Counted from the first letter of the stretch, positions 1 through 8,700 are shown. The stretch is DNA of 64,000 nucleotides from Clostridia bacterium (GCA_017624735.1 JAGAMK010000060.1:1-64000); one strand, 5' to 3'. Made by a program: numbers and translations. Notes: generated by a model not told the origin, from the letters alone.

Positions 1-105
1 ATATGTCCTGTAAACCTTGAAGAAAAAGGCTGTTATGGTATAATATATATGTCAGCAGCTCCGCTTCTTTTTGCGAAGAAGGGAGTAAAAATTGAATCTT
101 TTTGA
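1..105 (+). CDS. 3' end of an upstream gene (partial, unidentified)
   Basis: An open frame enters from the left edge and ends at a TGA at 103-105, overlapping the recombinase start by 14 bases. The last 34 codons use ordinary codons and encode a stretch ending KKGVKIESF. I do not recognise the protein. An overlap of this kind is typical of genes translated in series, so it may be an accessory gene of the same mobile element. A frame this short can stay open by chance, and a promoter-like sequence lies inside it, so the call is tentative. Confidence 0.35.
   Translation: MCPVNLEEKGCYGIIYMSAAPLLFAKKGVKIESF
17..44 (+). promoter_or_regulatory. possible recombinase promoter
   Basis: TTGAAG (17-22) and TATAAT (39-44) are separated by 16 bp, about 48 bp before the recombinase start codon. 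A good ribosome binding site (AAGAAGGGAG, 76-85) follows. The promoter would lie inside the preceding reading frame. Confidence 0.4.
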
Positions 106-1600
106 CGCAATTTATGCAAGACAATCGGTTGATAGGATAGACAGCATATCCGTTGAAAGTCAAATCGAGTTTTGCAAAAAGGAAGTGACAGGAGAAAGTT
201 ATAAAGTTTATACCGACAAGGGTTATAGTGGCAAAAACATAGACCGCCCTGCGTTTCAAGACCTGTTGCGTGATATTGAGGCAGGTAAAGTAAACCGTGT
301 AATTGTTTACCGACTTGACCGTATAAGCCGTTCGGTGCTTGATTTCGCCAATTTAATCGAAGTGTTTCAAAAGAACCGTGTCGACTTTGTCAGCACAATG
401 GAAAAATTTGATACTTCAACTCCTATTGGCAAGGCTATGCTGATGATCGTAATGATTTTCGCACAGCTTGAGCGTGAGACCATTCAGCAGCGTGTCATTG
501 ATGCCTATTCATCCCGTAGTAAACGTGGCTTTTATATGGGTGGCAGAGTGCCGTTTGGATTCGAATTGGTTGAAACAACTATAGACGGAATACGAACAAA
601 AATGTATAAACCAATTGAGGAAGAAGCAGAAGTTATTAGATTGATTTTTTCAATGTATTCAAAGCCTCAAACCTCGTTCGGTGATGTAATGCGCTATTTG
701 GAAGAGCACGGCATACGAAAGCGTGACGGAAAACTCTTTAATAGAAGCCGATTGCGTGATGTGGTAATCAACCCTGCGTATGTAAAAGCCGACTATCAGC
801 TTTATGAGTTTTTTAAAGCGCAAGGCACAAACATTGTCAATACCCCAAGTGATTTTATCGGTATAAACGGAGCGTATCTTTATTCGGGCGACAATCTTAA
901 ACGAAAAACCATATCTTTAGTTGGACACACATTGGTTTTGGCTCCGCACGAGGGGCTTGTTGATTCGGCAACGTGGATTAAGTGCCGTTCCAAGTGCTTA
1001 AACAATCAAAGCGTTGCACGACCCATCAAGGCAAAAGCAACATGGCTTGCGGGAAAAATCAAATGTGCCAGCTGCGGATATGCTTTAACCGCTAAGATTT
1101 ATAAGTGCAAAACCAAGTCCGATAACCGTTATTATCTCTGCACAAACAAATATCACGCCGGTGGATGTAACTTTGGCTCACTGGACGCTGATGTTGTAGA
1201 TGATATTGTATTTAAGGAAATGCAGAAGAAATTAGCGGAATTTCAGACACTGTCAAAGAAAAAGCAGGACGGCTGTAACCTGCAAGTTATTAAACTTAAA
1301 ACTCGCATAGAAGAAATTGACAAAGAAATATCCTCTTTGCTCGAAAAAATCTCTGCGGCAAATGATACGGTGATGCAGTACATAAACAACCGTGTTGCCG
1401 AACTTGATGCCGAGAAGAAAGAGCTTGGAGCCGAGATTGTTTCATTAGAGAGTAACCGCACAAATGATGTGGGTGAAATCAGTGGGTATTTTGAGCATTG
1501 GGATGAACTTTCGGTTAGCGACAAAATCACGGTGGTTGACTGCCTGATAGAGCGCATAACCGCCTCAAAAGAAAGCATTGAAATCAAGTGGAAAATATAA
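92..1600 (+). CDS. large serine recombinase (resolvase/invertase superfamily)
   Basis: This 502-residue protein would cut and rejoin DNA at att-type sites through a serine nucleophile. The N-terminal resolvase domain (about 5-150) contains YARQS, whose Ser (residue 12) is the expected nucleophile, plus the family segments VYRLDRISRS and AQLERE. The recombinase domain follows (about 155-270). A zinc ribbon comes next (about 325-365; CASCGY, then two more Cys), then a coiled coil (about 390-460). That is the architecture of recombinases carried by integrative and mobilizable elements. The start is a TTG placed 7 nt after GAAGGGAG. No other conjugation or cargo gene is visible, so this is probably the right edge of an element lying to the left, or a remnant. 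It appears richer in CGN arginine codons than its neighbours, which fits transfer. Confidence 0.9.
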   Translation: MNLFDAIYARQSVDRIDSISVESQIEFCKKEVTGESYKVYTDKGYSGKNIDRPAFQDLLRDIEAGKVNRVIVYRLDRISRSVLDFANLIEVFQKNRVDFVSTMEKFDTSTPIGKAMLMIVMIFAQLERETIQQRVIDAYSSRSKRGFYMGGRVPFGFELVETTIDGIRTKMYKPIEEEAEVIRLIFSMYSKPQTSFGDVMRYLEEHGIRKRDGKLFNRSRLRDVVINPAYVKADYQLYEFFKAQGTNIVNTPSDFIGINGAYLYSGDNLKRKTISLVGHTLVLAPHEGLVDSATWIKCRSKCLNNQSVARPIKAKATWLAGKIKCASCGYALTAKIYKCKTKSDNRYYLCTNKYHAGGCNFGSLDADVVDDIVFKEMQKKLAEFQTLSKKKQDGCNLQVIKLKTRIEEIDKEISSLLEKISAANDTVMQYINNRVAELDAEKKELGAEIVSLESNRTNDVGEISGYFEHWDELSVSDKITVVDCLIERITASKESIEIKWKI

Positions 1601-1751
1601 AATAAAAGACGTCGCAAAAGCATTTCACCATTGTTGTTCTGGTGAAGGGTTACAATTAGTAACGGATAAACTTGATAAGAAAAATTTCTATGCATTCAAC
1701 CCAAGCTTTGATAAGCATTGTATGAAAAACTGTAAAAACAGAATGAAGTAA
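1578..1751 (+). pseudogene. short coding-like frame after the recombinase (possible gene remnant)
   Basis: A frame different from that of the recombinase is open from about 1560 to a TAA at 1749-1751. The part after 1602 reads like a real protein C-terminus (segments DVAKAFHHCC, NFYAFNPSF and a basic Cys-containing tail). The only possible start seen is a TTG at 1578, inside the recombinase, and it has no ribosome binding site. It could be the 3' remnant of a gene interrupted by the element, or a small translationally coupled gene. I do not recognise a family. Confidence 0.3.
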
Positions 1752-1766
1752 TTTAGTAATAACAAA

Positions 1767-1819
1767 AAAATGCAACTCTGTTGAGCAAAGTAGCTTTATA
1801 GAGTTGCATTTTAATTTTT
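1767..1819. terminator. bidirectional intrinsic terminator
   Basis: A 13-bp stem (1767-1779 with 1800-1812, core ATGCAACTCT/AGAGTTGCAT) is flanked by an A run on the left and a T run on the right. It can therefore end transcription both from the recombinase side and from the convergent GH84 gene. Confidence 0.85.
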
Positions 1820-3463
1820 TTAAATTTTTGCTATTGTTTTCTCAGCCATTTCTCTCAGGCAGAAACCAGTAAGAATAGTGCCATCACTGTTGTATTTTTG
1901 GAGTGATTCCAAGAGCATATTTTTGTTTTCCTGGGTTGGATTTTCTTTTGCAGTATATATATCATCAAGCAAATCACAACACATTGCGAATTTCCTGACC
2001 CATTTCTGTAATTCAGCAAAAAGCGGAACATTTGTGTCACTAATAAGAGTTAAGCATTTTTTCATATCAGAAATATAAGAACATAAAAGCTTAAGTGATT
2101 CATCTTTTCTGTCACTTGCTTCAAGGAATGAAACCTTTGATAAAATTTCACCCATATATGAGGATGCATATCTTGAAAGGCATGAAACACAAAGATGGTC
2201 AGCGAATAGTGCAAAAATATCTGCATCATTTCCCAATATTTCCTGATGAGCATTTTTCAATGACTCATCCGGCTTGTATGCAATTGGATTCCATAAGAAG
2301 TCAGCAACTGTCATAAGAGGAATTTTTGAACATTCAGCATATTCCATAACGTTTGAGATTATACCTTCACTGTGCTTATAAAGTTCTTTATCTCTGCCAA
2401 TATATGCACCCATGTGCATTTCCTGGAACATTTCGCAATCGTTGACAGGGTAGTTGTCCCAATAAAGCGGACGATGATTTGTTGCATAAGTAAACTCATC
2501 GGCCTCTCTAACAGTAATAACACGGGAACAGATTTCATCACCTGTCCAGAAAACGTCAACATCTGCAGGAATGTTGCAACCAAATTTTGTGATATAGTAC
2601 TCGTTACAGTTACCGCTATATTGAGTTGGACAAACCGTCAACTTAATTGAGGAATCAATCTCTTTAAGAGCAGTATAAGTTTTGTTTACAAGGAAGATGT
2701 GTGCATCAACAACGGAGTCAAAAGCATTTTTGTCATCCTCATATTGGAAATCCCAAGGAATATCGTCAAGTAAAAGACCAAAATTGCGAACGCCAATATC
2801 ATATACACTTTTGATTTTGTTAATAAGTTGTGTAAAATCTTCGTCAGATGTGTATTTATATGTAAGTCCGGGACCAATTGTCCAATGGAAATCAAAATAA
2901 TTTTCACAAGCATAGTCAAAAAGGTTTTTTAACTGTGTAAGCTCATTTTCAGGGTATAATTCTCTCCATTTTTCTCTGTGATAAATATCGTCCTTTGGAG
3001 CATAGAAAAAAGTGTTCATTCCGTATGATGCCATAAGCTTCATAACAGAAAGTCGTTTACTGTTTTCCCATGTATGACCATAAAATCCTTCAATATAACC
3101 ACGAGTTTTAAAAAGAGGGTAGTCGATGAGCGTACCTTCTTTAAGTTCGTTCTTTACAATGAGTTTTGCAAGGGTGTGCGCACCTCTGAAAGCACCTTTT
3201 TCGCAAGAAGCCTTAACAATAACTTCATTTTCAGAAACAATAATTATATACTTTTCGTCAGTAAGTCGTGCAGTATCATCACAATAGGTTGTATCCTTGC
3301 TGTTTTCATATTTAAAAACAACATTCAAACCATTGATGCAATTAATTGCATAATCTTTAAAGACTCTTTCTGCAATTTCTTTGAATTCGCCTGAAATAGA
3401 AACAGATTTAACAATAATTTCTTTTCCATTAAGCTCATATTTTTGTGGTATAGGATAAATCAA
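1820..3463 (-). CDS. GH84 beta-N-acetylglucosaminidase (O-GlcNAcase-like)
   Basis: The 547-residue protein should hydrolyse terminal beta-N-acetylglucosamine by the substrate-assisted mechanism of family GH84. Residues about 1-115 match the N-terminal domain that precedes the barrel. The catalytic domain begins at RGYIEGFYG (about 121). It contains APKDDIYHREKWRELYP (about 155-171) and the paired catalytic aspartates in LLLDDIPW (D233, D234). A C-terminal helical region follows. No signal peptide or anchor is visible, so it probably acts in the cytoplasm, unlike the large secreted clostridial hyaluronidases of the same family. The start is a TTG 10 nt after TAAGGAGG. It is transcribed alone from its own promoter, convergent with the recombinase. 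Natural substrates could be imported GlcNAc-containing glycans; this is not shown by the sequence. Confidence 0.88.
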   Translation of the reverse strand: MIYPIPQKYELNGKEIIVKSVSISGEFKEIAERVFKDYAINCINGLNVVFKYENSKDTTYCDDTARLTDEKYIIIVSENEVIVKASCEKGAFRGAHTLAKLIVKNELKEGTLIDYPLFKTRGYIEGFYGHTWENSKRLSVMKLMASYGMNTFFYAPKDDIYHREKWRELYPENELTQLKNLFDYACENYFDFHWTIGPGLTYKYTSDEDFTQLINKIKSVYDIGVRNFGLLLDDIPWDFQYEDDKNAFDSVVDAHIFLVNKTYTALKEIDSSIKLTVCPTQYSGNCNEYYITKFGCNIPADVDVFWTGDEICSRVITVREADEFTYATNHRPLYWDNYPVNDCEMFQEMHMGAYIGRDKELYKHSEGIISNVMEYAECSKIPLMTVADFLWNPIAYKPDESLKNAHQEILGNDADIFALFADHLCVSCLSRYASSYMGEILSKVSFLEASDRKDESLKLLCSYISDMKKCLTLISDTNVPLFAELQKWVRKFAMCCDLLDDIYTAKENPTQENKNMLLESLQKYNSDGTILTGFCLREMAEKTIAKI

Positions 3464-3507
3464 GGGAGCTAACCTCCTTATATAACAATTTCGTAAGTTA
3501 TAATAGA

Positions 3508-3535
3508 ATTATAACACAATAAAAATTTAATACAA
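3508..3535 (-). promoter_or_regulatory. promoter of the GH84 gene
   Basis: On the minus strand TTGTAT (3530-3535) and TATAAT (3508-3513) are separated by 16 bp. They lie about 45 bp upstream of the TTG start and its AGGAGG site. Confidence 0.65.
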
Positions 3536-3595
3536 GAAATTTAAATGATTTCGTATGGAGATAAACTGGAATTTGCAAGATTGCTTAACTAATAA

Positions 3596-3624
3596 TTGAA
3601 TTTTATGAAAATATATGTTATATT
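3596..3624 (+). promoter_or_regulatory. promoter preceding a structured transcript
   Basis: TTGAAT (3596-3601) and TATATT (3619-3624) have the ideal 17-bp spacing. The predicted start point, about 3631, coincides with the first base of the long inverted repeat that follows, and no open reading frame begins nearby. Confidence 0.55.
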
Positions 3625-3630
3625 AAAAAT

Positions 3631-3801
3631 GCTAAACCAAATTAATATGATGAAATTATTACGATTTCCCGAAGCAGAGTTTTATTTTGTAAAAAATACA
3701 AACTCTTTTTTAACTATATTTTGGGAAATTACATAATTAATTGGTTTAGCAGCTGAGAACTATGTATTTTTAGGTGCGTAGCTTCGGCTGCGCACTTTTT
3801 T
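3631..3801 (+). ncRNA. candidate structured small RNA (or MITE-like palindrome)
   Basis: A 120-nt segment folds back on itself in three nested steps. GCTAAACCAA (3631-3640) pairs with TTGGTTTAGC (3741-3750) and extends into an AT stretch. GATTTCCC (3663-3670) pairs with GGGAAATT (3723-3730). AGAGTTT (3676-3682) pairs with AAACTCT (3700-3706). The left arm carries about 12 unpaired extra bases, giving a rod with an asymmetric bulge. A 17-bp-spaced promoter sits just before it and a strong terminator 24 nt after it, so the unit would make an RNA of about 170 nt with no protein-coding frame. Alternatives are a palindromic mobile element or an attenuated leader for the LRR gene downstream. I cannot match it to a known RNA family. 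Confidence 0.4.
3774..3801 (+). terminator. intrinsic terminator with UUCG tetraloop
   Basis: GTGCGTAGC and GCTGCGCAC form a 9-bp stem (one G-T pair) closed by TTCG and followed by six T. This is a textbook Rho-independent terminator. Confidence 0.85.
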
Positions 3802-3882
3802 GTTTTATAGAAAATTTTGCGTAGTGGCAGGCTTCCATGCCTGCGAAGTCATTCTGAGCAACGCGAAGAATCTTATAAAACA
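3801..3882. repeat. bounded intergenic repeat containing the GTCATTCTGAGC / GAAGAATC motif
   Basis: TGTTTTATA (3801-3809) and TATAAAACA (3874-3882) are perfect 9-bp terminal inverted repeats. Inside lie a perfect hairpin (GCAGGC, 3827-3832, with GCCTGC, 3839-3844) and, at 3848-3873, the sequence GTCATTCTGAGC followed by AACGCGAAGAATC. From memory, this last motif recurs in intergenic regions of many unrelated bacterial genomes. The segment is unlike the neighbouring AT-rich DNA and probably a dispersed element; copy number cannot be judged from one window. Confidence 0.5.
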
Positions 3883-3909
3883 TAATGAATATCTTTGGAG
3901 ATGGTGAAA

Positions 3910-6900
3910 ATGAAGAAAAAAATTATTCAAGCGTTGTCTGTAATGTTAGCAGTAGTGCTTACTTTTACAGCCGCACCATTGAGTGGCTTCGTGGGACTCG
4001 AACTCCCTGCTTGGTTCAATTTCTCAATCAACTCAAGTGCCGCAGCAACCTCAGGTACTTGCGGTGATTATGCTTATTGGAATTTTGATGAATCAAATGG
4101 CACTTTAACGATTTCTGGTTCGGGTGCTATGAAAAATTATGTCTCTTATAATACTCCCTGGCACAAATATCGTGAGAAGATTGTTTCTGTAATTATTAAT
4201 GGCACCATAACAAGCATTGGTAAATGCGCATTTTATGGTTGCAGTTCATTAGAAGGCATTACAGTTTGCGCCACAATAACATTAATTGAAGAGCATGCTT
4301 TCTATTCCTGTTCAGCACTTAAAAGTATAAATATACCTAACAAAGTTTCGATGATAGGAAGTCATGCGTTTTGTGGTTGTAAATCACTTGATTATATTGT
4401 GATACCTGATAATATAACAACCATCGGAGAAAACGCATTTTATGGTTGTACTTCACTTAAAAGAGCAGAAATTGGTGATGGTGTGACATCAATTGGTGAT
4501 GGTGCGTTTTATCAGTGTGAATCACTCATAGGTGTAACCATCCCAGACAGTGTGATATCAATTGGTGAAGATGCATTTACTTGTTGTACTTCTCTTACAA
4601 GTGTAAAAATCGGCGACAGTGTAACGACAGTCGGTAATAACGCATTTTCTTATTGCACTTCGCTTAAAAACGTAAGAATTGGAGAGAGTTTATCGATAAT
4701 TGGTGATGGAGCATTTTATTGTTGTTCGTCTCTTACTAGTGTAAAAATCCCTGATAGTGTAACGATAATAGGTGATAGGGCATTTCTTGAATGCGAATCA
4801 CTCACAAGTGTAACAGTTCCTAGCAGTGTAAATATAATTGGGAATTATGCCTTTTCTGGTTGCCATTTACTCACAAGTCTAACAATTGAAAATGGTGTAA
4901 TGGTAATTGGTGAAGATGCATTTTCTCATTCTGCAATAGAAAGTGTTATCATTCCTGACAGTGTAACAACAATTGGTGATAGTGCTTTTTATTGTTGCAC
5001 TTCGCTTACGAGTGTGATGATATCGAGCGGAGTAACAAGAATCGGTTCTTACACATTTGGCGATTGTATTTCATTAATAAATGTAACGATTCCAGATGGT
5101 GTATCAATAATTGATGAGCGTGCATTTTATAATTGTACCTCACTTACAAATGTAACAATTCCAGAGAGTGTAACAATAATCGAAGAAGGAGCATTTTATT
5201 ATTGTCGCTCTCTTAAAGATGTTTATTTTTACGGCACTGAAAATCAATGGGATAATATCAAAATTGAAGGCGAAAACTCAATGGGAGGTGATAATTATTG
5301 TTTATTAAATGCAACCATTCACTTTAATTGCAAAAAGCAATATAAAATCTACTTTTCGCAAAACACAGCTGATTGGCGTGTTGGTGATTCTATACTGATT
5401 GGTGTAAGTAAAACTAAGGGTTGTTATACCGGTGATTATTATCCGGGAAATATTCGCTGGGAAATAAGTAATCCAGGTGTTCTTGAATTAGAGAAAATGT
5501 TGGATAAAAATCAAACAGGAGCATATTTTAAGTTTTTATCCCACGGTGATTGCGAATTGAGTTTGTATTTAGATGATGTGTTGGTTGCTTCAATAATTCT
5601 TTCACTAAAAATTAGTGAAGAGGAATTGTTAAACGACTATTCTGACTACTTATACAATTCTTCTGCTTTTTCTGTTTTGGAAACAGCAAGAGATACATGT
5701 CATGATATAAACTTTAGCTATAGCAAAATAGAAAAAACGATATCAGCATTTTTCTACTCGCTTGAGAATGGTCTTGGTGTAGATGTGATTGCGGGAGAAG
5801 CACTTGCAGCGGCAGGACTTAACAGAAGCATGTCAGATAAAGCTGCTGACAAGGCTATGGAAAATGTAATCGTGGAACTAATGGGCATAGAAGACTTTGT
5901 TGGAGATGGTGTAAGTAAGTCAAAAAAAATTTATAAATTCATTAAAACTTGTGGGAATTATTTGTCAATTGAATATTATGACGACTACTATAAATCGCTT
6001 GCGGAGGCAACAGGTTACACGATAGAGCAAATAAAAGCAACAAGCGAAGAATTCAGTACTTTCAAAAAAGACTTTGATTTAACCTTTGATGTGCTTGAAA
6101 TTACAGCTGCTGCTGTTATATATACAACATTTAATCGTGATGTAGTAAAAGATATGATGGGGGCAACGGCATATAATAGTGCACCATACCAATCTCTGAA
6201 CAGAATTTATCAAAGAACATGTGATGTTGAGAAGTATATTGCAACAGAATTCTTGAGTGTTCAAGGTGTTAATTTGCTTTCGGATTTAGCAGGAACATTG
6301 TTCAAGTCAATTGGTGGTCCGACTTATGATGTTAGTAAAATAGTTGCGGATTTTGCTTGCAGGGTCTATAAAGCAATGGGTGGACTTGAAGCTGACAAAT
6401 ACTTGGTCGCATTAAATTCATGGGGATATGCTGGCTATTTTTATAACTACTCTATTAAAGAAAATGCTACATCTCAAAATTTTGATAAATATTTTTCATA
6501 TTATGTTGCTGCGACTAAAGCAGCATTAAACGATGCAATCGAGATTTCTAAGAGTACTTATCTTACCAATAAAGCAAATAACTTATATTCATATATAAAT
6601 GCAAATATATGCTATGAAGATTATTTAGCATCAATCCGAAATGACTTGCAAAACGGAAATAATATTTTTGTATCAAACATTACTAATTCATTCGGATATG
6701 CTGGTAGTGGCGGTGGAGGTATTCGGTCATCGTCAACATATAGTAGCAGAGCAAGTTCTTATGTAGCAAGTGATAATGTGTTGAGTATACCTGCGTATAT
6801 TGACGGAACCGAAATTATTGGTATTGCAGATTATGGCTTTAAAGACATAACAGATTATCAAAACATTATACTACCTCAAACAATAAAAACTATTGGCAAT

Positions 6901-8550
6901 TATGCTTTTTCAGGTTGCGATGATGTAGTTTACATAAGTTTGAATAATGGGTTAACGCAGATAGGTGAAGGTGCCTTCTACAACTGTAATTCTCTTGAGA
7001 TTTTATCCATACCATTATCTGTAACAAAGATAGGAAATAGAGTTTTTGCAGAGTGCTTAAGTCTTGAGCACATATCATTCCGTAAAAATGTGGTCTCTAT
7101 AGGTAATGAAGCGTTTAAAAACTGTGTAGCACTAAAAGAAATTTGTTTTGAAAATAAAGATACGATTATTCCATTAGATGCATTCACGGGTTGTGAAAAT
7201 GTTACAATTTACGGCTACTCAGGAAGTACAGCTCAAGCTGTTGCCGAAGAATTGGGATTTGACTTTGTAAAGCTTGATAAAATTGTTGAGAAAATGGAAA
7301 TTGTTACTCCTGCAAACAAACTTTTATTTAACCTTGGTGATGTTATTTCTACTGATGGATTAACTATTAAGGTAACTTATGCCGATAATTCAACAGAAAT
7401 AATTAGTACAGGTTGGTCAGTTGCTTGTAATACATCTCTTGTAGGTGAACAACAAGTATACATCTGTTTTAGTGATGAAATAATTTCATATTCTGTAACT
7501 GTCAATGATATTGATGATAAAAATCTTGTGCTATCAGATTCAGAGATTACGTTATTTATAAGTGATTCATATCAGCTTATTGCAACTTGTGATATTCCCG
7601 CTGTTTTGGATAATTTAGTATGGAGTAGTAATAATACCAATGTTGCTACCGTTAGTGACGAGGGATATGTTTCCACAAAAAAATGTGGTACCGCGGTTGT
7701 TACAGTATCCACAAAAGATGACAAGGATTCAGTTAGCTGTAAGATAATTGTTGTTAATAATGAAATTTTAACGACAACAGCAGGAAAAGTTATTAGTTCT
7801 TTATTTTCACCATCAAAGTCGGGATGTTATTGTTTCAACACAACAGGAAGTATCGGTAATATTACAGCAACACTTTGTAATATATATGGTGATGTGATTT
7901 GCACTTCAAGTGGAATTAATATATCTTTTTCTTCGTGGCTTATTACTGACGAAACATATTATGTTGAATTTGAAACAACAGAAAGTAATTCCTTCACATT
8001 CAGCATAAGCGAAGAAGATATTGGGTTACATACACATGAGTACAATAGTTTTGTTGTGCAGAATGCAACGTGCACAGAAAAGGGTATAATTAGTTGGGTT
8101 TGCGATTGCGGAGAGTCCTACGTTGAAACACTTCCAATACTCGGTCACAATTTCGTTGATGGTTCATGTAAAGTTTGTGGTGAAGTTGACCCGAATTGTA
8201 TTCCAAATGAACAAGATTATTCGTTCAGCATTCAAATTCCTTCACGTACTGAAATCCGCAACAAGGACGGTATAATTCTTCATGCAAATGTTGAGGGTAT
8301 TGCTCCAAAGGGTTATTATGTGAAATGGGAATCAAGTAATGGTAATTTTGATGAAACTGTAGATGGTAATAATCTTGAAATTATCGCAGAAAACAAGGGC
8401 TATACAGTATTCACAGCAATTCTTTGCGATGCTGACGGTAATGAGTTAGCTCGTGATAGTGTTGAAATGTACTCAAAATCAGGCTTCTTTGATAAAATCG
8501 GTGGTTTCTTCCGTATGCTTTTCGGCAGCACGAAGATTTACGATAAATAA
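3910..8550 (+). CDS. secreted BspA-like leucine-rich-repeat surface protein with Ig-like domains
   Basis: This is an exported protein of about 1546 residues. A signal peptide (MKKKIIQALSVMLAVVLTF onward) probably ends near an Ala-rich site at about 46. About 14 repeats of the LRR_5/BspA kind (pattern IPDSVTxIGxxAFxxCxSL) fill residues about 90-445. A long non-repetitive helical region follows (about 480-950), with a Gly/Ser-rich break near 940. A second LRR block covers about 975-1100. Two Ig-like domains follow (about 1125-1200, and a Big_2-like one at about 1205-1285), then a Cys-rich segment with CxC and CxxC pairs (about 1375-1430). The C-terminus is a short aromatic tail, not LPXTG. The ATG at 3910 was preferred because GGAGATGG just upstream makes a good ribosome binding site; an in-frame TTG at 3895 falls inside that site. 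The likely role is adhesion or glycan/protein binding. Confidence 0.9.
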   Translation: MKKKIIQALSVMLAVVLTFTAAPLSGFVGLELPAWFNFSINSSAAATSGTCGDYAYWNFDESNGTLTISGSGAMKNYVSYNTPWHKYREKIVSVIINGTITSIGKCAFYGCSSLEGITVCATITLIEEHAFYSCSALKSINIPNKVSMIGSHAFCGCKSLDYIVIPDNITTIGENAFYGCTSLKRAEIGDGVTSIGDGAFYQCESLIGVTIPDSVISIGEDAFTCCTSLTSVKIGDSVTTVGNNAFSYCTSLKNVRIGESLSIIGDGAFYCCSSLTSVKIPDSVTIIGDRAFLECESLTSVTVPSSVNIIGNYAFSGCHLLTSLTIENGVMVIGEDAFSHSAIESVIIPDSVTTIGDSAFYCCTSLTSVMISSGVTRIGSYTFGDCISLINVTIPDGVSIIDERAFYNCTSLTNVTIPESVTIIEEGAFYYCRSLKDVYFYGTENQWDNIKIEGENSMGGDNYCLLNATIHFNCKKQYKIYFSQNTADWRVGDSILIGVSKTKGCYTGDYYPGNIRWEISNPGVLELEKMLDKNQTGAYFKFLSHGDCELSLYLDDVLVASIILSLKISEEELLNDYSDYLYNSSAFSVLETARDTCHDINFSYSKIEKTISAFFYSLENGLGVDVIAGEALAAAGLNRSMSDKAADKAMENVIVELMGIEDFVGDGVSKSKKIYKFIKTCGNYLSIEYYDDYYKSLAEATGYTIEQIKATSEEFSTFKKDFDLTFDVLEITAAAVIYTTFNRDVVKDMMGATAYNSAPYQSLNRIYQRTCDVEKYIATEFLSVQGVNLLSDLAGTLFKSIGGPTYDVSKIVADFACRVYKAMGGLEADKYLVALNSWGYAGYFYNYSIKENATSQNFDKYFSYYVAATKAALNDAIEISKSTYLTNKANNLYSYINANICYEDYLASIRNDLQNGNNIFVSNITNSFGYAGSGGGGIRSSSTYSSRASSYVASDNVLSIPAYIDGTEIIGIADYGFKDITDYQNIILPQTIKTIGNYAFSGCDDVVYISLNNGLTQIGEGAFYNCNSLEILSIPLSVTKIGNRVFAECLSLEHISFRKNVVSIGNEAFKNCVALKEICFENKDTIIPLDAFTGCENVTIYGYSGSTAQAVAEELGFDFVKLDKIVEKMEIVTPANKLLFNLGDVISTDGLTIKVTYADNSTEIISTGWSVACNTSLVGEQQVYICFSDEIISYSVTVNDIDDKNLVLSDSEITLFISDSYQLIATCDIPAVLDNLVWSSNNTNVATVSDEGYVSTKKCGTAVVTVSTKDDKDSVSCKIIVVNNEILTTTAGKVISSLFSPSKSGCYCFNTTGSIGNITATLCNIYGDVICTSSGINISFSSWLITDETYYVEFETTESNSFTFSISEEDIGLHTHEYNSFVVQNATCTEKGIISWVCDCGESYVETLPILGHNFVDGSCKVCGEVDPNCIPNEQDYSFSIQIPSRTEIRNKDGIILHANVEGIAPKGYYVKWESSNGNFDETVDGNNLEIIAENKGYTVFTAILCDADGNELARDSVEMYSKSGFFDKIGGFFRMLFGSTKIYDK

Positions 8551-8562
8551 AACATTTTATTA

Positions 8563-8594
8563 GGGCGGATGTTTGCATCCGTCCTTGCTTTTTT
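8563..8594 (+). terminator. terminator of the LRR gene
   Basis: GGGCGGATG (8563-8571) pairs with CATCCGTCC (8576-8584) around a 4-nt loop and is followed by TTGCTTTTTT. Confidence 0.85.
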
Positions 8595-8635
8595 CTAATA
8601 AATTGTGATTTAGTCAAAAATTTAACAATTTCTCA

Positions 8636-8664
8636 TTGACACTTGGAGTTATTAAGAGTAAACT
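8636..8664 (+). promoter_or_regulatory. promoter of the aconitase X genes
   Basis: A perfect TTGACA (8636-8641) is followed after 17 bp by TAAACT (8659-8664). A TATAAA five bases further downstream would give a 22-bp spacer and is less likely. Confidence 0.5.
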
Positions 8665-8700
8665 ATAAAATGTTAATAAATTATTAAAGAGGTGCTTAAC

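Noticed and set aside
1243..1695. Minus-strand open frame of 150 codons across the recombinase end
   Set aside because: Ser/Leu-rich antisense product of the coiled-coil coding region, without a start signal.
3895..4900. Possible CRISPR-like or tandem DNA repeat in the LRR gene
   Set aside because: The periodicity of about 69 bp is protein-level leucine-rich repetition with diverged codons, not DNA repeats with spacers.
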